Translations under genes and position numbers: made by a program
Source: Aphidius gifuensis
Taxonomy: Eukaryota > Arthropoda > Insecta > Hymenoptera > Braconidae
DNA: 64,000 nucleotides
Assembly: GCF_014905175.1 (NCBI RefSeq)
Contig: NC_057789.1
Span: 10,354,001-10,418,000, forward strand
Reading direction: 5' to 3'
Shown: piece after piece, positions 20,859-31,986 of the stretch
Position numbering within the stretch: the stretch's first letter is position 1
Layout of the letters: every line of letters begins with the position of its first letter
Notes under the pieces: model-generated
Database searches by the model: none
What the model saw: only the letters and a program-made list of their open reading frames with translations
Told to the model about the DNA's origin: nothing

Positions 20859-22975
20859 CAGTTGCTGAAGCAACTGTGCCTTCCCTGCGGGGGGAATTTT
20901 AATTTCTTCTTTAATATATATTAAAATTCGTGACTACAAATTTATTTCATTCTCTATTGTTACAATGATTATTGTTACAGCTAAAATTTATTTAATTTTC
21001 ATTCATTTTGCTTGTTCCTTCTAATGGGTCATCTCCATGTCCAGAATCGCTTTCTCCTAACCTTTTAAACTCTCTGTTTTTATTCATTTTGTTGTACTAT
21101 GATTTTAGCCTGTCAATGTTAAATATTTATTACAAAATTGTCGAGTTCGATTGTATTTATTCTATTTACTTTTTTCTCTCGGTTGATCAGGATTTAACGT
21201 TTTAGTTGTTGCTGAAGTCGTCATTATATTTTTAATTTTTTTATATTCATTTATTTTCAATTCCTTTAATACTAGCACATCACCCTTTTTTCCCTAGAAA
21301 TTTTCTGCCTTTTCATTCCATATAGTTAGTTCAATCTAAAATATATTTTCTTTGGTAAATTTATTATCTTTATTTAGTTTAATCAAACTTTTTTTCATTT
21401 AAATTTTATTCTACTTCATAATCACTGTCGTCTGCTAATGTTATTGTTCTTTATTTTAATAACCGTCCTGACATTGCATATATAAATTCCACTTTATTTA
21501 TTGCTATTATGATTGCGATGATATCTAAATAATGTCATTATTACTATTGAATAGTTTTCTTTTTTTTTAAAATTATTTTGCCTGCAAATGAATTAATTGG
21601 TATATGTACAATTTCTTGTATTTTTTTAAACTCGAAATTAATGTTTGGTATATTTTCATTTTCCTCATCGTCATCGAATTTTATATTAGCTTCTACTGGT
21701 ATCATTATTTCTTTATTATTTATTGACCGGGTATTGTTCATTAATTTTTCTCAATAATCCTCCAGTGATCGTATATATTTTGTTTAAATTGAATATTTAA
21801 TAATTTATCGTGTTAATAAATTTTTTTTAAATTTTTTTGTTGAAAAATCTTGTTGAAAAATATGATTTTTCCATGATATTTTGCTATACTTTTCTTTTTT
21901 TTTAACTGATATTTTCCTAATATTTTTCTATAATTATCGTATTTTTCTTTATATTCAGGGATTTTTCTATATTTTTGTTTATTCGTTTATATATTCTTTA
22001 TTTTCCTATATTTTTCTTCATTTTCCATATTCATCATGTTTAGATCGATTAAGGGACTTAGAAAATTTTCAGGGGGGGGGGGCATAATTGATATGTTGCC
22101 TTATTTATCGTTTTTTTCTTTATATTCAGTCACTTTTCTATATTTTCCTTTATATTCACTGATATTTTCCCATATTTATCGTTTTTTCTTTATATTCACT
22201 GATTTTTCTTCGATATTTTCCCATATGTATCGTATTTTTCTTCATATTCAGTGATTTTTCTATCATATTTACTGATATTTTCCATATTTATCGTATTTTT
22301 CTTTATATTCAGTAAGTTTTCCTTGATATTTACTGATATTTCCCTGATATTTTCCCATAATTATGAGAGTTTTCTTTATATTTACCCCTTTTTTTTATAT
22401 TTATATTATACTGATATTTTTCCATATTTATCGGTTTTTTCTTCATATTCAGCAATTTTTTCTTTATATTCAGTAATTTTTCTTCTATATTTGCTGATAT
22501 TTTCCCATACTTATTTCCTTTTTTTTCTTTATATTCACTGATTTTTCTTTGATATTTTTCTATTTTTTTCTACATTGTTCTTTACATTTACTGATATTTT
22601 CCCATATGTATCATATTTTTCTTCATATTCAGTGATTTTTCCTTCATATTTACTGATATTTCCCTGATATTTTCTCATAATTATAAGAGTTTTCTTTATA
22701 TTTAGCGCTTTTTTCTTTATATTTACTGATATTTTTCCATATTTATCGGTTTTTTCTTTATATTCAGTAATTTTTCCTTCATATTTACTGATATTTTCCC
22801 ATATTTATCGTTTTTCTTCTTTATATTCAGTGATTTTTCTATATTTTTCTTCATATTTAATGATGTTCCCCATATTTATCGTATTTAGATGAAGGGACTT
22901 AGAAAATTTTCGGGGCGAGGGAGGGGGGGGGGGGTCCAGATGAAAAGCGAAAACAATAGGAAATTAAAATTCCCT
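20859..22975. mobile_element. 2.1-kb insertion flanked by a perfect 40-bp direct repeat
   Basis: The 40 bases 20819-20858 are repeated exactly at 22976-23015 on either side of the insert, inside the capsid-like gene. The insert starts with a hairpin (CAGTTGCTGAAGCAACTG). GGGAATTTTAATTTC (20892-20906) is the exact complement of the last 15 bases (22960-22974). The interior is AT-rich with a large tandem array and no convincing gene. Confidence 0.75.
21860..22935. repeat. Degenerate minisatellite within the insert
   Basis: Many imperfect copies of words such as CTGATATTTTCCCATATTTA and TCTTTATATTCAGTGATTTT recur at about 35-60 base spacing. Two higher-order blocks each end in AAGGGACTTAGAAAATTTTC plus a G-run (22050-22082 and 22892-22935). 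The Phe/Tyr/Ile-rich frames through it are repeat artefacts. Confidence 0.8.
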
Positions 22976-23826
22976 AAAAATAATTATAAATGCAAAACAT
23001 GAACTAATCCTAATAAGAGCAAATAATGATGTAAATGCCTGTCTACAAGAACAACCTCCAGAAGGAAAAAGTGGCGAAAAAATACAAATTAAACTTCAAA
23101 AGGTTCAATGGATTGTTCCATATATCAAAGTGTGTAATAAGCAGAAAATTCAACTTTTAAATTACATCGGCAAGGATCCATCCATAGCAAACAGTTTTCG
23201 TACATGGGAATTGTACGAATATCCACTATTACCTGCAACTGCAAAGCAAAATTGGGGTGTAAAAACATCAACATAATTGGAAAAACCAAGATAAATAATT
23301 TTAGGCTTCCAAACAGGACGAAAAAACTCTGTAAAAAACAATTCAAGTGTTTTCGATCAATGTAACTTGCGTGCTGTTTTTAAATTCACAATTATATACT
23401 TATGGATATTTGAATATTGATTTTGATCATAACCAATTCTCATTATTATATATGAGCATATTTCCAAGTTTCTTACTATTACAAAGAAAAAACACAACTA
23501 TTATTTACAAGACAAAAATTTTTGGAAAAAGCTCCACTTATTGTCATAGATTGTTCGAAGCAAAATAAATTTTTAAAATCTGGACCAGTAGATATTCGAC
23601 TTGAATTTGAATCAACATCAGCTTATTGTTTGATTTTACATGATCGAATTGTTGAAAATAATCCAATTAGTGGTTCAGTACGCAAGTTCGTTTAATATAT
23701 TCAATTTACCTGCAAACTTACTAACTCTATATTTATCTCATAACAATAGGTGTGCTCACTTGCATTTTTTAAAATAAATATATTATAACTATTATTTATT
23801 CATCGATAATAAATATATATATATAT

Positions 23827-24290
23827 TTATTTATAATTATGCGGGGTCATAGCCCCAAGGTAAGGTATCAGTTCCACCATTTTGATTGAGAGCTCGTTTA
23901 TCATCAGCCCACTTCCAGTTATGATATTTCCCTTGAGAATATTCCTCAAATCATTCCATTTTACTCTGTTATGCAATGTCGGTTCATCATGATGAGTGCT
24001 TATGCCAGCACCACGGTGTAATTTTTTTCCTCTTTTTACTTTCAACTTTTCAACTATAGTTGTAAGTCTAACTACGACTGGTTGTATTCTTTTTTTTACA
24101 CCCACTGAATCAGCTGAATTTTCCAAAAATTTATTCAGTAGTTTTATATTTGCATTGGCCCGTTTGATCCATCGATCAATACTAGTGATAGTATTAGCTG
24201 ATTTATAACTAACATTCAAAATATTAACAAGTTTTTCACACCTTATGATAAATACATTTTTTATTATATAATTTCTCTATTAATCAGAAA
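23827..24290 (-). pseudogene. Polinton-like element gene fragment, unknown function
   Basis: The minus strand reads from about 24290 (no clear start; first Met at 24219): SYKSANTITSIDRWIKRANA, then KRGKKLHRGAGISTHHDEPT, then HNRVKWNDLRNILKGNIITG, stopping at 23827. The RVKWNDLR..L.G.I.TG stretch resembles the N-terminal region of proteins encoded beside or fused to Polinton-like polymerases in insect genomes. It is convergent with the capsid-like gene, 132 bases away, a plausible original neighbour. Assignment is tentative and the rest of the protein is missing. Confidence 0.4.
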
Positions 24291-24765
24291 GAAGTAGTTG
24301 TCTCAAGATCAACTGACCACTGACTGATAAAACAAGATTGACAAAAGAATGAATTTGATAAATAAATGTATTTTCGTTACACTATTAAGAAAAATACTCC
24401 CAATCTGCATCGTTTTCAGTTCATAAAGATGGCGGTTCTGGTATAGTAGGAATTAGTGTGTCGATCAAGAAATACACACATTATTTGGGACTGAAACAAT
24501 GTGTGAATTTCCAAAATAATGTGTGAATTTCCAAAATAATGTGTGAAGCTCAAAATATCGATAATACAGGGCCCCAAAAGTAGCGACATCGGGCGGACAA
24601 AATTAATAATATTATGAATAGTATATGTGTTTGTAAGCTATTCACGTGTCTGTGTGTTTACAAGTTATTTTTTATTTTGTTTTGCTTTGTTGTGTTGCTA
24701 AATGTCTTATATATAAATTATTTAATACTTAATTAATAAAAATAAAAAAAGTGTTGATATTTATC
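24291..24765. repeat. Spacer with a 20-bp tandem triplet
   Basis: AATGTGTGAATTTCCAAAAT is present two and a half times at 24498-24548. No gene otherwise. The region just upstream of the next open frame could hold its promoter but no clear motif is visible. Confidence 0.5.
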
Positions 24766-24945
24766 ATGAATGTCCAATACCCAAAAATTATACTTGAATC
24801 CAGTGAATCAGAGAGTGAAAGTGATCAAGATGACAATCAAACATTCAATGAAAATGACATACCAGATGACATTCGTCAACAAGCTGATGCCCTCAGCAAA
24901 AATTTGTTACCAGAGAAATCAAATGAATTATTTTATGATTATAAT
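24766..24945 (+). pseudogene. Crypton-like tyrosine recombinase, N-terminal fragment
   Basis: MNVQYPKIILESSESESESD gives an acidic Ser-rich leader, then IPDDIRQQADALSKNLLPEK followed by SNELFYDY. The LPEKS..+Y pattern corresponds to the start of the core in Crypton-like recombinases (compare VPKKSQYIYEKSY in the gene at 44891). Coding similarity ends near 24945. Either an exon end or a truncation. Confidence 0.45.
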
Positions 24946-25488
24946 AGTATAATTATATTTGATTTTCTTTTTTTTTGATTTTCAAAAAACCAGCCTAATG
25001 GTTAAAATTTAGATAATTTCCAGTTGTGTTTTTTGTTTTGCATTATTAATTATAATTTTTTTTTTCATATTATAATTTTTTTTTTCATCATTAAAATATT
25101 ATTTTGTTTTTTTTTTTTTTTTATGATTTAAAAAAATATGTTTTGACTTGTCAAAACGCGATGTTATTGCCAAAAAAAAAAAACAAAGATAAATAATTTC
25201 AATAGATTTATACGAGTTGTTTAGAAGAAAAAGTAATTATTGAAAAATTACTCTGTGCCTTGAGTTTATTATTATGTAATAGAAATTCATTTATTTTTAT
25301 AAATAAACATAATTTAGTTTGATATAATAAATTTGAATTATTGTTTGAAATTTTTTTTTAGCCCTGTTTGTATTGGATTGATGGTATTAATGCAGTTTTT
25401 TTTTTCAACAGTATTAAAATTGTTGTTTTTATTTTTTTTAAAATACTTTTTATTATAATCATATTAATTATTTTTTTTTTTTTGATTC

Positions 25489-25594
25489 TGGGGGGGTTCG
25501 ACCACCCCACGAGGGCTCCGCCCTTCGAACCCGCTAGGGCTGCTCGCCCTGGACCTAGCCAGGGGTTGCCCCCTGGACCCGCTTTGGGGCCCCA
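25489..25594. other. GC-rich cluster of short hairpins
   Basis: About 105 bases of high GC in an AT-rich setting, made of successive inverted words: GAGGGCTCCGCCCTTC, AGGGCTGCTCGCCCT, CCAGGGGTTGCCCCCTGG, then TTTGGGGCCCC. Each can form a 5-8 bp stem with a small loop. Not coding. Confidence 0.7.
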
Positions 25595-25656
25595 CATATA
25601 TTGTGATAGTTATTTATTGCGTGGTATTTTTCTTAATTTTTGTAAAGAAAAATAGC

Positions 25657-25876
25657 GTATGCACCTCGTGCGAAGTAGGTGATTCCACACTCACATGAAG
25701 AGATTTCACTCAGTACAGAAGAGTTAGATTCTCAGCTCAGGGGAATCTCAGACTCGCCTGACGGCTCGTCTTCCGATTCCCCTTCGCTGAGAATCCACTC
25801 GCTATCCCCTCTCCTGTACTTCGTTCATCTCTCCATGCTCGTGCGTGAATTACCTACTGTTCGCACTCGATACATA
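25657..25876. mobile_element. Fold-back MITE of ~220 bp
   Basis: The left arm, CACCTCGTGCGAAGTAGGTG and on to GATTCTCAGCTCAGGGGAATC, pairs imperfectly with the right arm (GATTCCCCTTCGCTGAGAATC through GAATTACCTACTGTTCGCAC). The centre is about CTCAGACTCGCCTGACGGCT. The word CGTG.GAAGTAGGTGATTC recurs in a hairpin at 59961. Confidence 0.65.
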
Positions 25877-25899
25877 ATATACCATTATATATTGTTCGA

Positions 25900-26345
25900 A
25901 GACAAAAGAAAGGAAGTAGAAAAAATTATTTTATTTTTTTATAGTTAAAATAAAAAAAGAGAAAAATGAAAACGTGCATAGTAAGGAAAAAATGAATCTC
26001 GATACATGTTTAAGACAATGCAGCTAATAAATGAAAAAGAAAGAATTAATATTGTCCGAAGGTCAAAGAACAGGAAGAGGAAAAGAAAACATTCAATCAT
26101 TTTATATTTAAAATAGAAAAAAAGTGAAATAAAAATGTCCATAGTATGGAAAAGGGAATCTTTTTAAAAAAACGTGTTAAAAAATAAAACATTTAATTAT
26201 TTTCTATTCAAAATATATAAAGAGAGAAATAAAAATATGCATAGTAAGGAAAAAATTAATTTAATTATTTTATATCCAAAATATAAAAAGAGAGAAATAT
26301 AAATGTGCATAGTAAGGAAAAAATCAATCTCGATGTATTATTGAG
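25900..26345. repeat. Degenerate tandem repeat
   Basis: Four to five copies of a unit containing TTATTTTATAT..AAAATA, AGAGAGAAATAAAAATGTGC and ATAGTAAGGAAAAAAT (for example 25923, 26090, 26195, 26265). Some are followed by AATCTCGATGTATTATTGAG. Confidence 0.7.
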
Positions 26346-29300
26346 ACAATGCATCTGGAATGATATTGGTTTCGGATTATTCTAACATCAAGGTACATCT
26401 ACTATCATACAGATTCCCTCCTAACCCGTTACCCTGTAGGGAATAACAAAACAAGAGGATTTATTAAAAATAAGTTAAATATCAAGCTCATTAATTTGTA
26501 TTATTTTCAAATTATTATAATATTATTTTTCTATAGTTAAACATTCTTCTTTTTTTTTGTTATTTCATAAAAAATATAAATTAATTAGCCTGGTACGTAA
26601 CAATTTCTTTCTTGAATTATTAGTGTCTTATCTACATTAATATACTTACAATTATAGTGACAATTTCGAACACTTGACTCTTTTTTGTAAAAAAAACTTT
26701 GTTTTTTTTTTTTTGTTGTGATATGACTTCTTTTTGTGAAGTTATTTGGTCATATCAAATTGAATAGATCCAGCCTCAAAATTATCATTTTGTAACTTTG
26801 ACACATTTACACATTTGTTTTGATTTGATCGACAAGTACTTCACAAAAAGTTGTTTCCAAAAAAACAAAAAAATCTCTTGATATTAATAAAATATAGAAA
26901 AGTAAAGAGAGAGAGAGATATAGCGAGTAATAAAAAAGTATGAGAGAGATAAAAAATTTCTGTCCTTAAACGTAAAAACGCACAGTCGAAAAATTCATTT
27001 AATTATTAAAAATAAAATAAACGATTAAATAATTTGGTTTTTTTTTTATAGCAAAGCTTGATACAATAGAATTTTAAATTATAAAAATCATTTTTTTTTA
27101 TCGTCGTTGGGATGAGGTTACCTCTATTTGATGTATATTAGGCTCGGTAGTGTTTATGCGCTTTTATTTATTTTTTTTTTTTTCGGTATTATTATTTTTT
27201 TTCTCACACTTGACACGAGGCACTACCGTGCCTCTCGATTTGAACATAAGATAAAAAATAAAAAATCTGTTGCGATTTCACATTTCCAGATTCAACCTTA
27301 ATCAAATTGATCTTCTTATAATTTAAAAAATACATTCATATCCTATTTTTTATTCATTCCTCGTATTATTCCTAAATTTTTTATTCATTTGAATTTAATA
27401 TCTATTTATTTTTAACGTTTATGTTATTTATAATTTATTTTTATTGCTTTTAGTTTGTTAAAAAAGGTCATCAAAATTTTTCATTCGAAATTTGCTGTTT
27501 GAATTTTCCCGCTCCATAAACATCAATGAGCTGTTGCCAAAGCCTTAATACTCAAAATTAAATTAAACTAATAGTTGTTTTTTTCGCGATGAAAAAAGGG
27601 TCACGCGTTATATTATTCGTTACATTTTCATCCGTGACAATGGAAGTGAAGAAAATTTCAGCGTGCCGAAAAATTTTGAAGATTTAATAATATATTTTGT
27701 TTAGTAAGCAAAAAAAAAAAACAAATAATTTAACTCGTTCATGTTAGCAAAAACAAAAAAAAAAACTAACATAAGTTAATAATAATAAATGATCATTGAT
27801 ATAATATCTTCAGTGAAAAAAATATTTAATAAAGCAAAATAATAATTAAAATGATAGAATTATTATTTTTTTCCGTATAGCACCAAAAAAATCACTGATT
27901 CAAATTGAATATAAGGCAAGACGAGTTGTCAATTGTTTTACATCATTTAAAAATGCCATTATTTCATGAAGCAAATGCATCTCCTTTTTTTTGTTTGATT
28001 TTCAATCCCATTATTTGTTTTATTGTTACTAGATATAAATCCCTTAACGGGCAATATATCCAACATTTTTTGATGCCGAAACCAGGGACATTTAGATTGA
28101 ATAAATTAAATAAAATTGTTATATTTTATCAAAAGAACAATAAAATAAATATACAAATTAAATGAATTAATTTAATTTAACCAAGTGACAAGTGCGTACA
28201 TTCGTGTAACTTACACTTACAATAAAAACACATACAAAATATATATTTTATTATACTATAAACAATTTGAATAATCATATTCAAACAATATAAATCAATT
28301 AAATTTAAAGTGACAACATTTCATTTTTGCGCAAATAATATTAAACTAACAATTAAAATATATATAACATATTCATTATAAACTTAATACAAGTGACAGT
28401 GCGGTATTTGTGTAAAATAAAAATTAACAATAATTCTAATATCTATATAAAATTATATAATAATAAAGTTTATTAGAAACCAGTTGAACAATTATATTTA
28501 AATTCAAATATATATATATACATATACGTATATACGTATATACGAGCAACAAAGGCGCCCAACACAAGCCGAGTGAAAACTCAACTTCGTGCTGACGCCC
28601 AACTGCAGCCATCCAGGTCCAAGGACTCATTAAACGGCAAGTCACTGAATTGTTTTTTACTGATTAGAATAATTGTGCAATACCATAAGAATTAAATCAT
28701 ATAATTAATATACATATTCGTTTGAGATGATTGAAATTTAAATAATATAAATTAAAATACCATAATCATTTCTATGATTATCGACTAAAAATTATCTCTG
28801 ATAATTGCAGTTACAATAAATTACCATTTCTTATATAAAAAAGACAAACATCATCGGTCTTCCGGACATTTGATTGGTTGTTTTTTTTCTCATTCACTCT
28901 TATATAGTTTTCTTTTTTTTTTTTGTTTATTTCTATTATTTTTCTATTTATTTCGGTAGCAACAAAAAAACAAAAAAAGAGAGTGAGACGTAGTTTGTTT
29001 TTTTGTCGCTAACGAAATGAATCGAATAAACAAAAAGTGATCTCGGAAGGATTAAATGTCAATAAATTAAATCGATAAAAAACAATTTAAAAAATATATG
29101 ATTTGAAAAATGGAAACAAAATAAATTAGCTGTAGGTGGAAGGAAATCAATAGGAATACACCTCAATTGTGTAATCGTTTTTCCAAAATTAACATACAAT
29201 AGATCGGCTATAAGCAGGAGAAAATTTCAAGAAATGCATATGACTTTGTCTTACAGCTTTTTTTTTTTTAGTTTAATTCATTACAAGCTAGCCTGGAATA

Positions 29301-29603
29301 GATTTAGAAGAATTGAAAGAGAATTCATCTCTTGTGGTCAGAGGAAAATCTCAGGACGTACACCTTACCTCGAGATACTGAGCTTTAAAGGTAAAATATA
29401 TCGAAATATATTACTAACTTTTCATTGATTTGATATTTTTAAATAATTATAAATTCAAAAAAAATCAATATTAATAATGATTCTAGTAAGATTTTTTACA
29501 GAGAAAAACAATAGTGATGATAAAAATTCAATATCTCTATCCATTTTCTAGACATCGATTATTGACAATTAAAAATACCGATATATTTATAAGATGACGA
29601 GTT
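26346..29603. other. Long gene-free stretch
   Basis: 26666-26725 carries the AACACTTGACTCTTTTTTGT family; 26904-26918 is a GA run; 27205-27240 is an inverted copy of GGTAGTGCCTCG. At 28546 GGCGCCCAAC resembles a retroviral primer-binding site but no LTR was found. Two open frames (27905-28165; 29234-29428, with RFRRIEREFISCGQRKISGR) look partly protein-like but match nothing I know. Confidence 0.4.
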
Positions 29604-29685
29604 GTAACTAGAAAAAACTAGATTCCATAGTTATATTCCAACTTTAATAAAAGGATATAACTTTTGGTTTTAATGAAATAATGTA

Positions 29686-29811
29686 AAAGCCAACTGGCAA
29701 GAGTTTTATTTGGTGAAGCTGCCCCTTCCACATTTCTTTTTCTTTAAGAGCACAACAAAAGTGAGTTTATTAGAGCTATGCTTCCCACCATAAATATTGC
29801 CAGTTGGCTTT
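29686..29811. mobile_element. 126-bp MITE with perfect 14-bp TIRs
   Basis: AAAGCCAACTGGCA at 29686 and its exact complement ending 29811; nested in the 29604-30454 element. Confidence 0.75.
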
Positions 29812-29869
29812 AGCTGATGAAAAGATGCAGCTTTTGCGCAATTATGCCGGTAAATAACGTAGATATTGT

Positions 29870-30196
29870 CCCTGGTAGAAATGATTCTCCCAGATTTTCC
29901 CCGGATTTCTCATGATTTCTCTGATTTTTACTCCGATTTTCTACGTAATTAAGACTTTCGGAGATATTTATCGAGTAATTCCAGACTGATTCTATAATAT
30001 TCCGCATTTTTCCTGGAATTTTCGCATTAAAACAAACACAAAAATCGGAAAATCAATAAAAACTAGAAAATAAGAGTTTACCTACGAAAAATGAAAAAGA
30101 AATTTTGTCGAAAAAATCTGGAAAATTAAGCTAAATTAAGGACTTAAAGTTCTCAATTGCGTAGAAAATCCGGAAAAGAGTATTTTTTACTGTAAG
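29870..30196. mobile_element. TTCTCC-rich element, copy 3
   Basis: Begins CCCTGGTAGAAATGATTCTC, continues with GATTTTCCCCGGATTTCTC-like words, turns to the complementary sense (GAAAATCCGGAAAAGAG), and ends near ATTTTTTACTGTAAG. Confidence 0.55.
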
Positions 30197-30436
30197 TGTG
30201 TTTGGCTATAATTAAGACTAAGTAAAAGATCTAGCGGCTAAGTGAAAAATCCAGGTGAGGAAAAGATGTAGCTAAAGAAAAGAACGTAGCGGGTAAAATA
30301 ATGTAGATATTGTATGTTTAGCTATAATTAAGGCTAAATAAAAGATATAGCAAAGGTCAAGATATAGCTGAGAAAAGATCTATCGGCTATTAGCAAAACA
30401 TTTTTCTTTATCCAAGTTGGAATATGACTATGGAAT

Positions 30437-31642
30437 CTAGTTTTTTCTAGTTACTGGATAAGTCCAAGCTTCAACATTCTTATTCATTGAGCTAACATAT
30501 TCTTTGGTATGTTTATTACGTATAGTTATATATGATTCTGGAATTTCACCATCTGCTGTTGTTGAAAACACTGCAGCAACTTCATTGACACGCTGGAAAT
30601 TATAACGTCTCCGGTCAAGTCCTTTTTTGAGAAAAAAACGTAATTTCAACTCTGGTTCAATACTATTATTTTCTGTTGTCATTGTGTCTAATTCATCTTT
30701 CATCATTTGAAATGATTGAGCATTGAATACATTATGTTGGCGCATTATATCATCAATAGCTGCAAAACCTTTTCTATTTAAACTTCTACGGGTACTCAAT
30801 TGATAGTCAACTGCTTCATTAGAATTAACGATAAAAAGTTGTCCATTTCTTGGAATATCATAATTAGACGTATTTATCTGATAGTAAATTTGACCTTGGA
30901 TTTTAAAACAAAATAGACTAAATTAGCATTGAGTGACGCATCTGAAAATGACCAGCTGTTAAACAGGCGGATATTATCACAGAAATATTTCGACAATGGA
31001 TGTGTACCGGTAAATAATTCTTTTAATACTAGTGAGAGCTCAGGCAAAGGATCTAACTTAACTTTAACATGGCTACAACAATCCTTGAATGATTTGCCTT
31101 CATGCAAAACTTTTTCTGATTTAAAATGTTTTGTTTTACAATGTACACATCGAACCGAGATAATGTATTACTGATTCATCTAGGCTATTATCCAGCTGTG
31201 CTGATAAAAGAACTGGCGTTGATAAATCACATCTATTTTGATGAGGGGCTCTAACCATCTGCACCTGATTGTTTTAAAATATAGCAATATCAGTTATCGT
31301 AGGCAGTCTAGTTAAATCAATTTCAGTTACTTTATCGACTTCAGAAAATGTAGAATGATCGCTTTTGAGATTGAATTGTTGCTTCCTTGATTCAAGTCTT
31401 GGCTGCATACTTTTATTTATGCCAATTTCAGTTGTACATACAGAACTATCTACTTTGATTTTCAACTCCTGCTTTCTTTTTCTTTGATGAGGGAAACGTG
31501 AATATTCTGTAACATCTGCTTGACGATTATGATTATCAATAAAATTAAATTCTTGGCTATCCTGTTTAATTTCCAATTGTTGTTTTCTTTTTTTTCGAAG
31601 AGGATTCTGTATGTCAATAAAACATTGAGTGTTTTTTTCCAT
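30437..31642 (-). pseudogene. Helitron Rep/helicase, N-terminal region only
   Basis: From 31642 the minus strand has a Lys/Gln-rich leader (RKKRKQQLEIKQDSQ). After a frameshift near 31150 come RCVHCKTKHF and DCCSHVKVKLDPLPEL (Cys-rich), then LFTGTHPLSKYFCDNIRLFN, then after another shift STRRSLNRKGFAAIDDIMRQ, KKGLDRRRYNFQRVNEVAAV and TTADGEIPESYITIRNKHTK. This is the conserved region preceding and starting the Helitron-like N domain. The HUH replication-initiator and helicase parts are missing because the inverted-repeat element at 29604-30454 cuts it. It is co-oriented with, and 345 bases downstream of, an OB-fold gene. Confidence 0.8.
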
Positions 31643-31986
31643 TGTATATTATCTAATCTGTAAATATATAAATTATCTAATATCTGTAAATAAATTAAGA
31701 ATCTGTATCAGGCTCTAAAATACTATAATTTGCTAATCCAATAACTTTCTTTCATATCTTTTATCTTAGGTCTGAATCTTTATCCACTCTTATTCTTTGC
31801 TCTTGGTCTGGATTTATCTTTTTTCTATTTGTCTGATTATCTTAGAATCTGTGAATAAGGATAGGAAAAGTGAAAATGTAAAAAGCTTTTTATTGAAGCC
31901 AATTGAATGAACACAATGTTTATAATGTAATTATAATTGAATAAACAATGAATTCAATTTTCTTCTACACCTGGACAAATAGGTGT

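Larger units (their letters stand above)
20374..23694 (+). pseudogene. Polinton-associated, putative capsid-like gene, interrupted by a 2.1-kb insertion
   Basis: ATG 20374 opens MDKILSIQHPIIFDESIAHC, then HAHQPYGFSTLNNNDEIRIG, and after a shift near 20600 FDVSIPL-like (read as YFDISIPLSLLLEFAKDYKK). Coding stops at an insertion (20859-22975) and resumes at 22976 with a duplicated IIINAKHELILI. It continues QKVQWIVPYIKV, SFRTWELYEYPLLPATAK, ILGFQTGRKNSV and AYCLILHDRIVENNPISGSV to a TAA at 23694, with further frameshifts and stops. I recognise this as a recurrent uncharacterised insect gene that travels with polB. A structural (capsid) role is an inference from that association and the all-beta look. 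Confidence 0.6.
29604..30454. mobile_element. 851-bp element with 41-bp terminal inverted repeats
   Basis: 29604-29644 (GTAACTAGAAAAAACTAGAT and on) and 30414-30454 are complements with one mismatch in 41. The interior holds a smaller MITE, a TTCTCC element and repeated AAAGATNTAGCTAAG words; no transposase. Its right end truncates the Helitron-derived gene. Confidence 0.85.

Noticed and set aside
21881..22541. Several long frames rich in Phe, Tyr and Ile suggesting membrane proteins
   Set aside because: They are translations of the minisatellite and exist in many phases; no start context or conserved residue.
25358..25655. Open frames on both strands across the GC-rich island
   Set aside because: Gly/Pro/Ala-rich translations of the hairpin cluster flanked by homopolymers.
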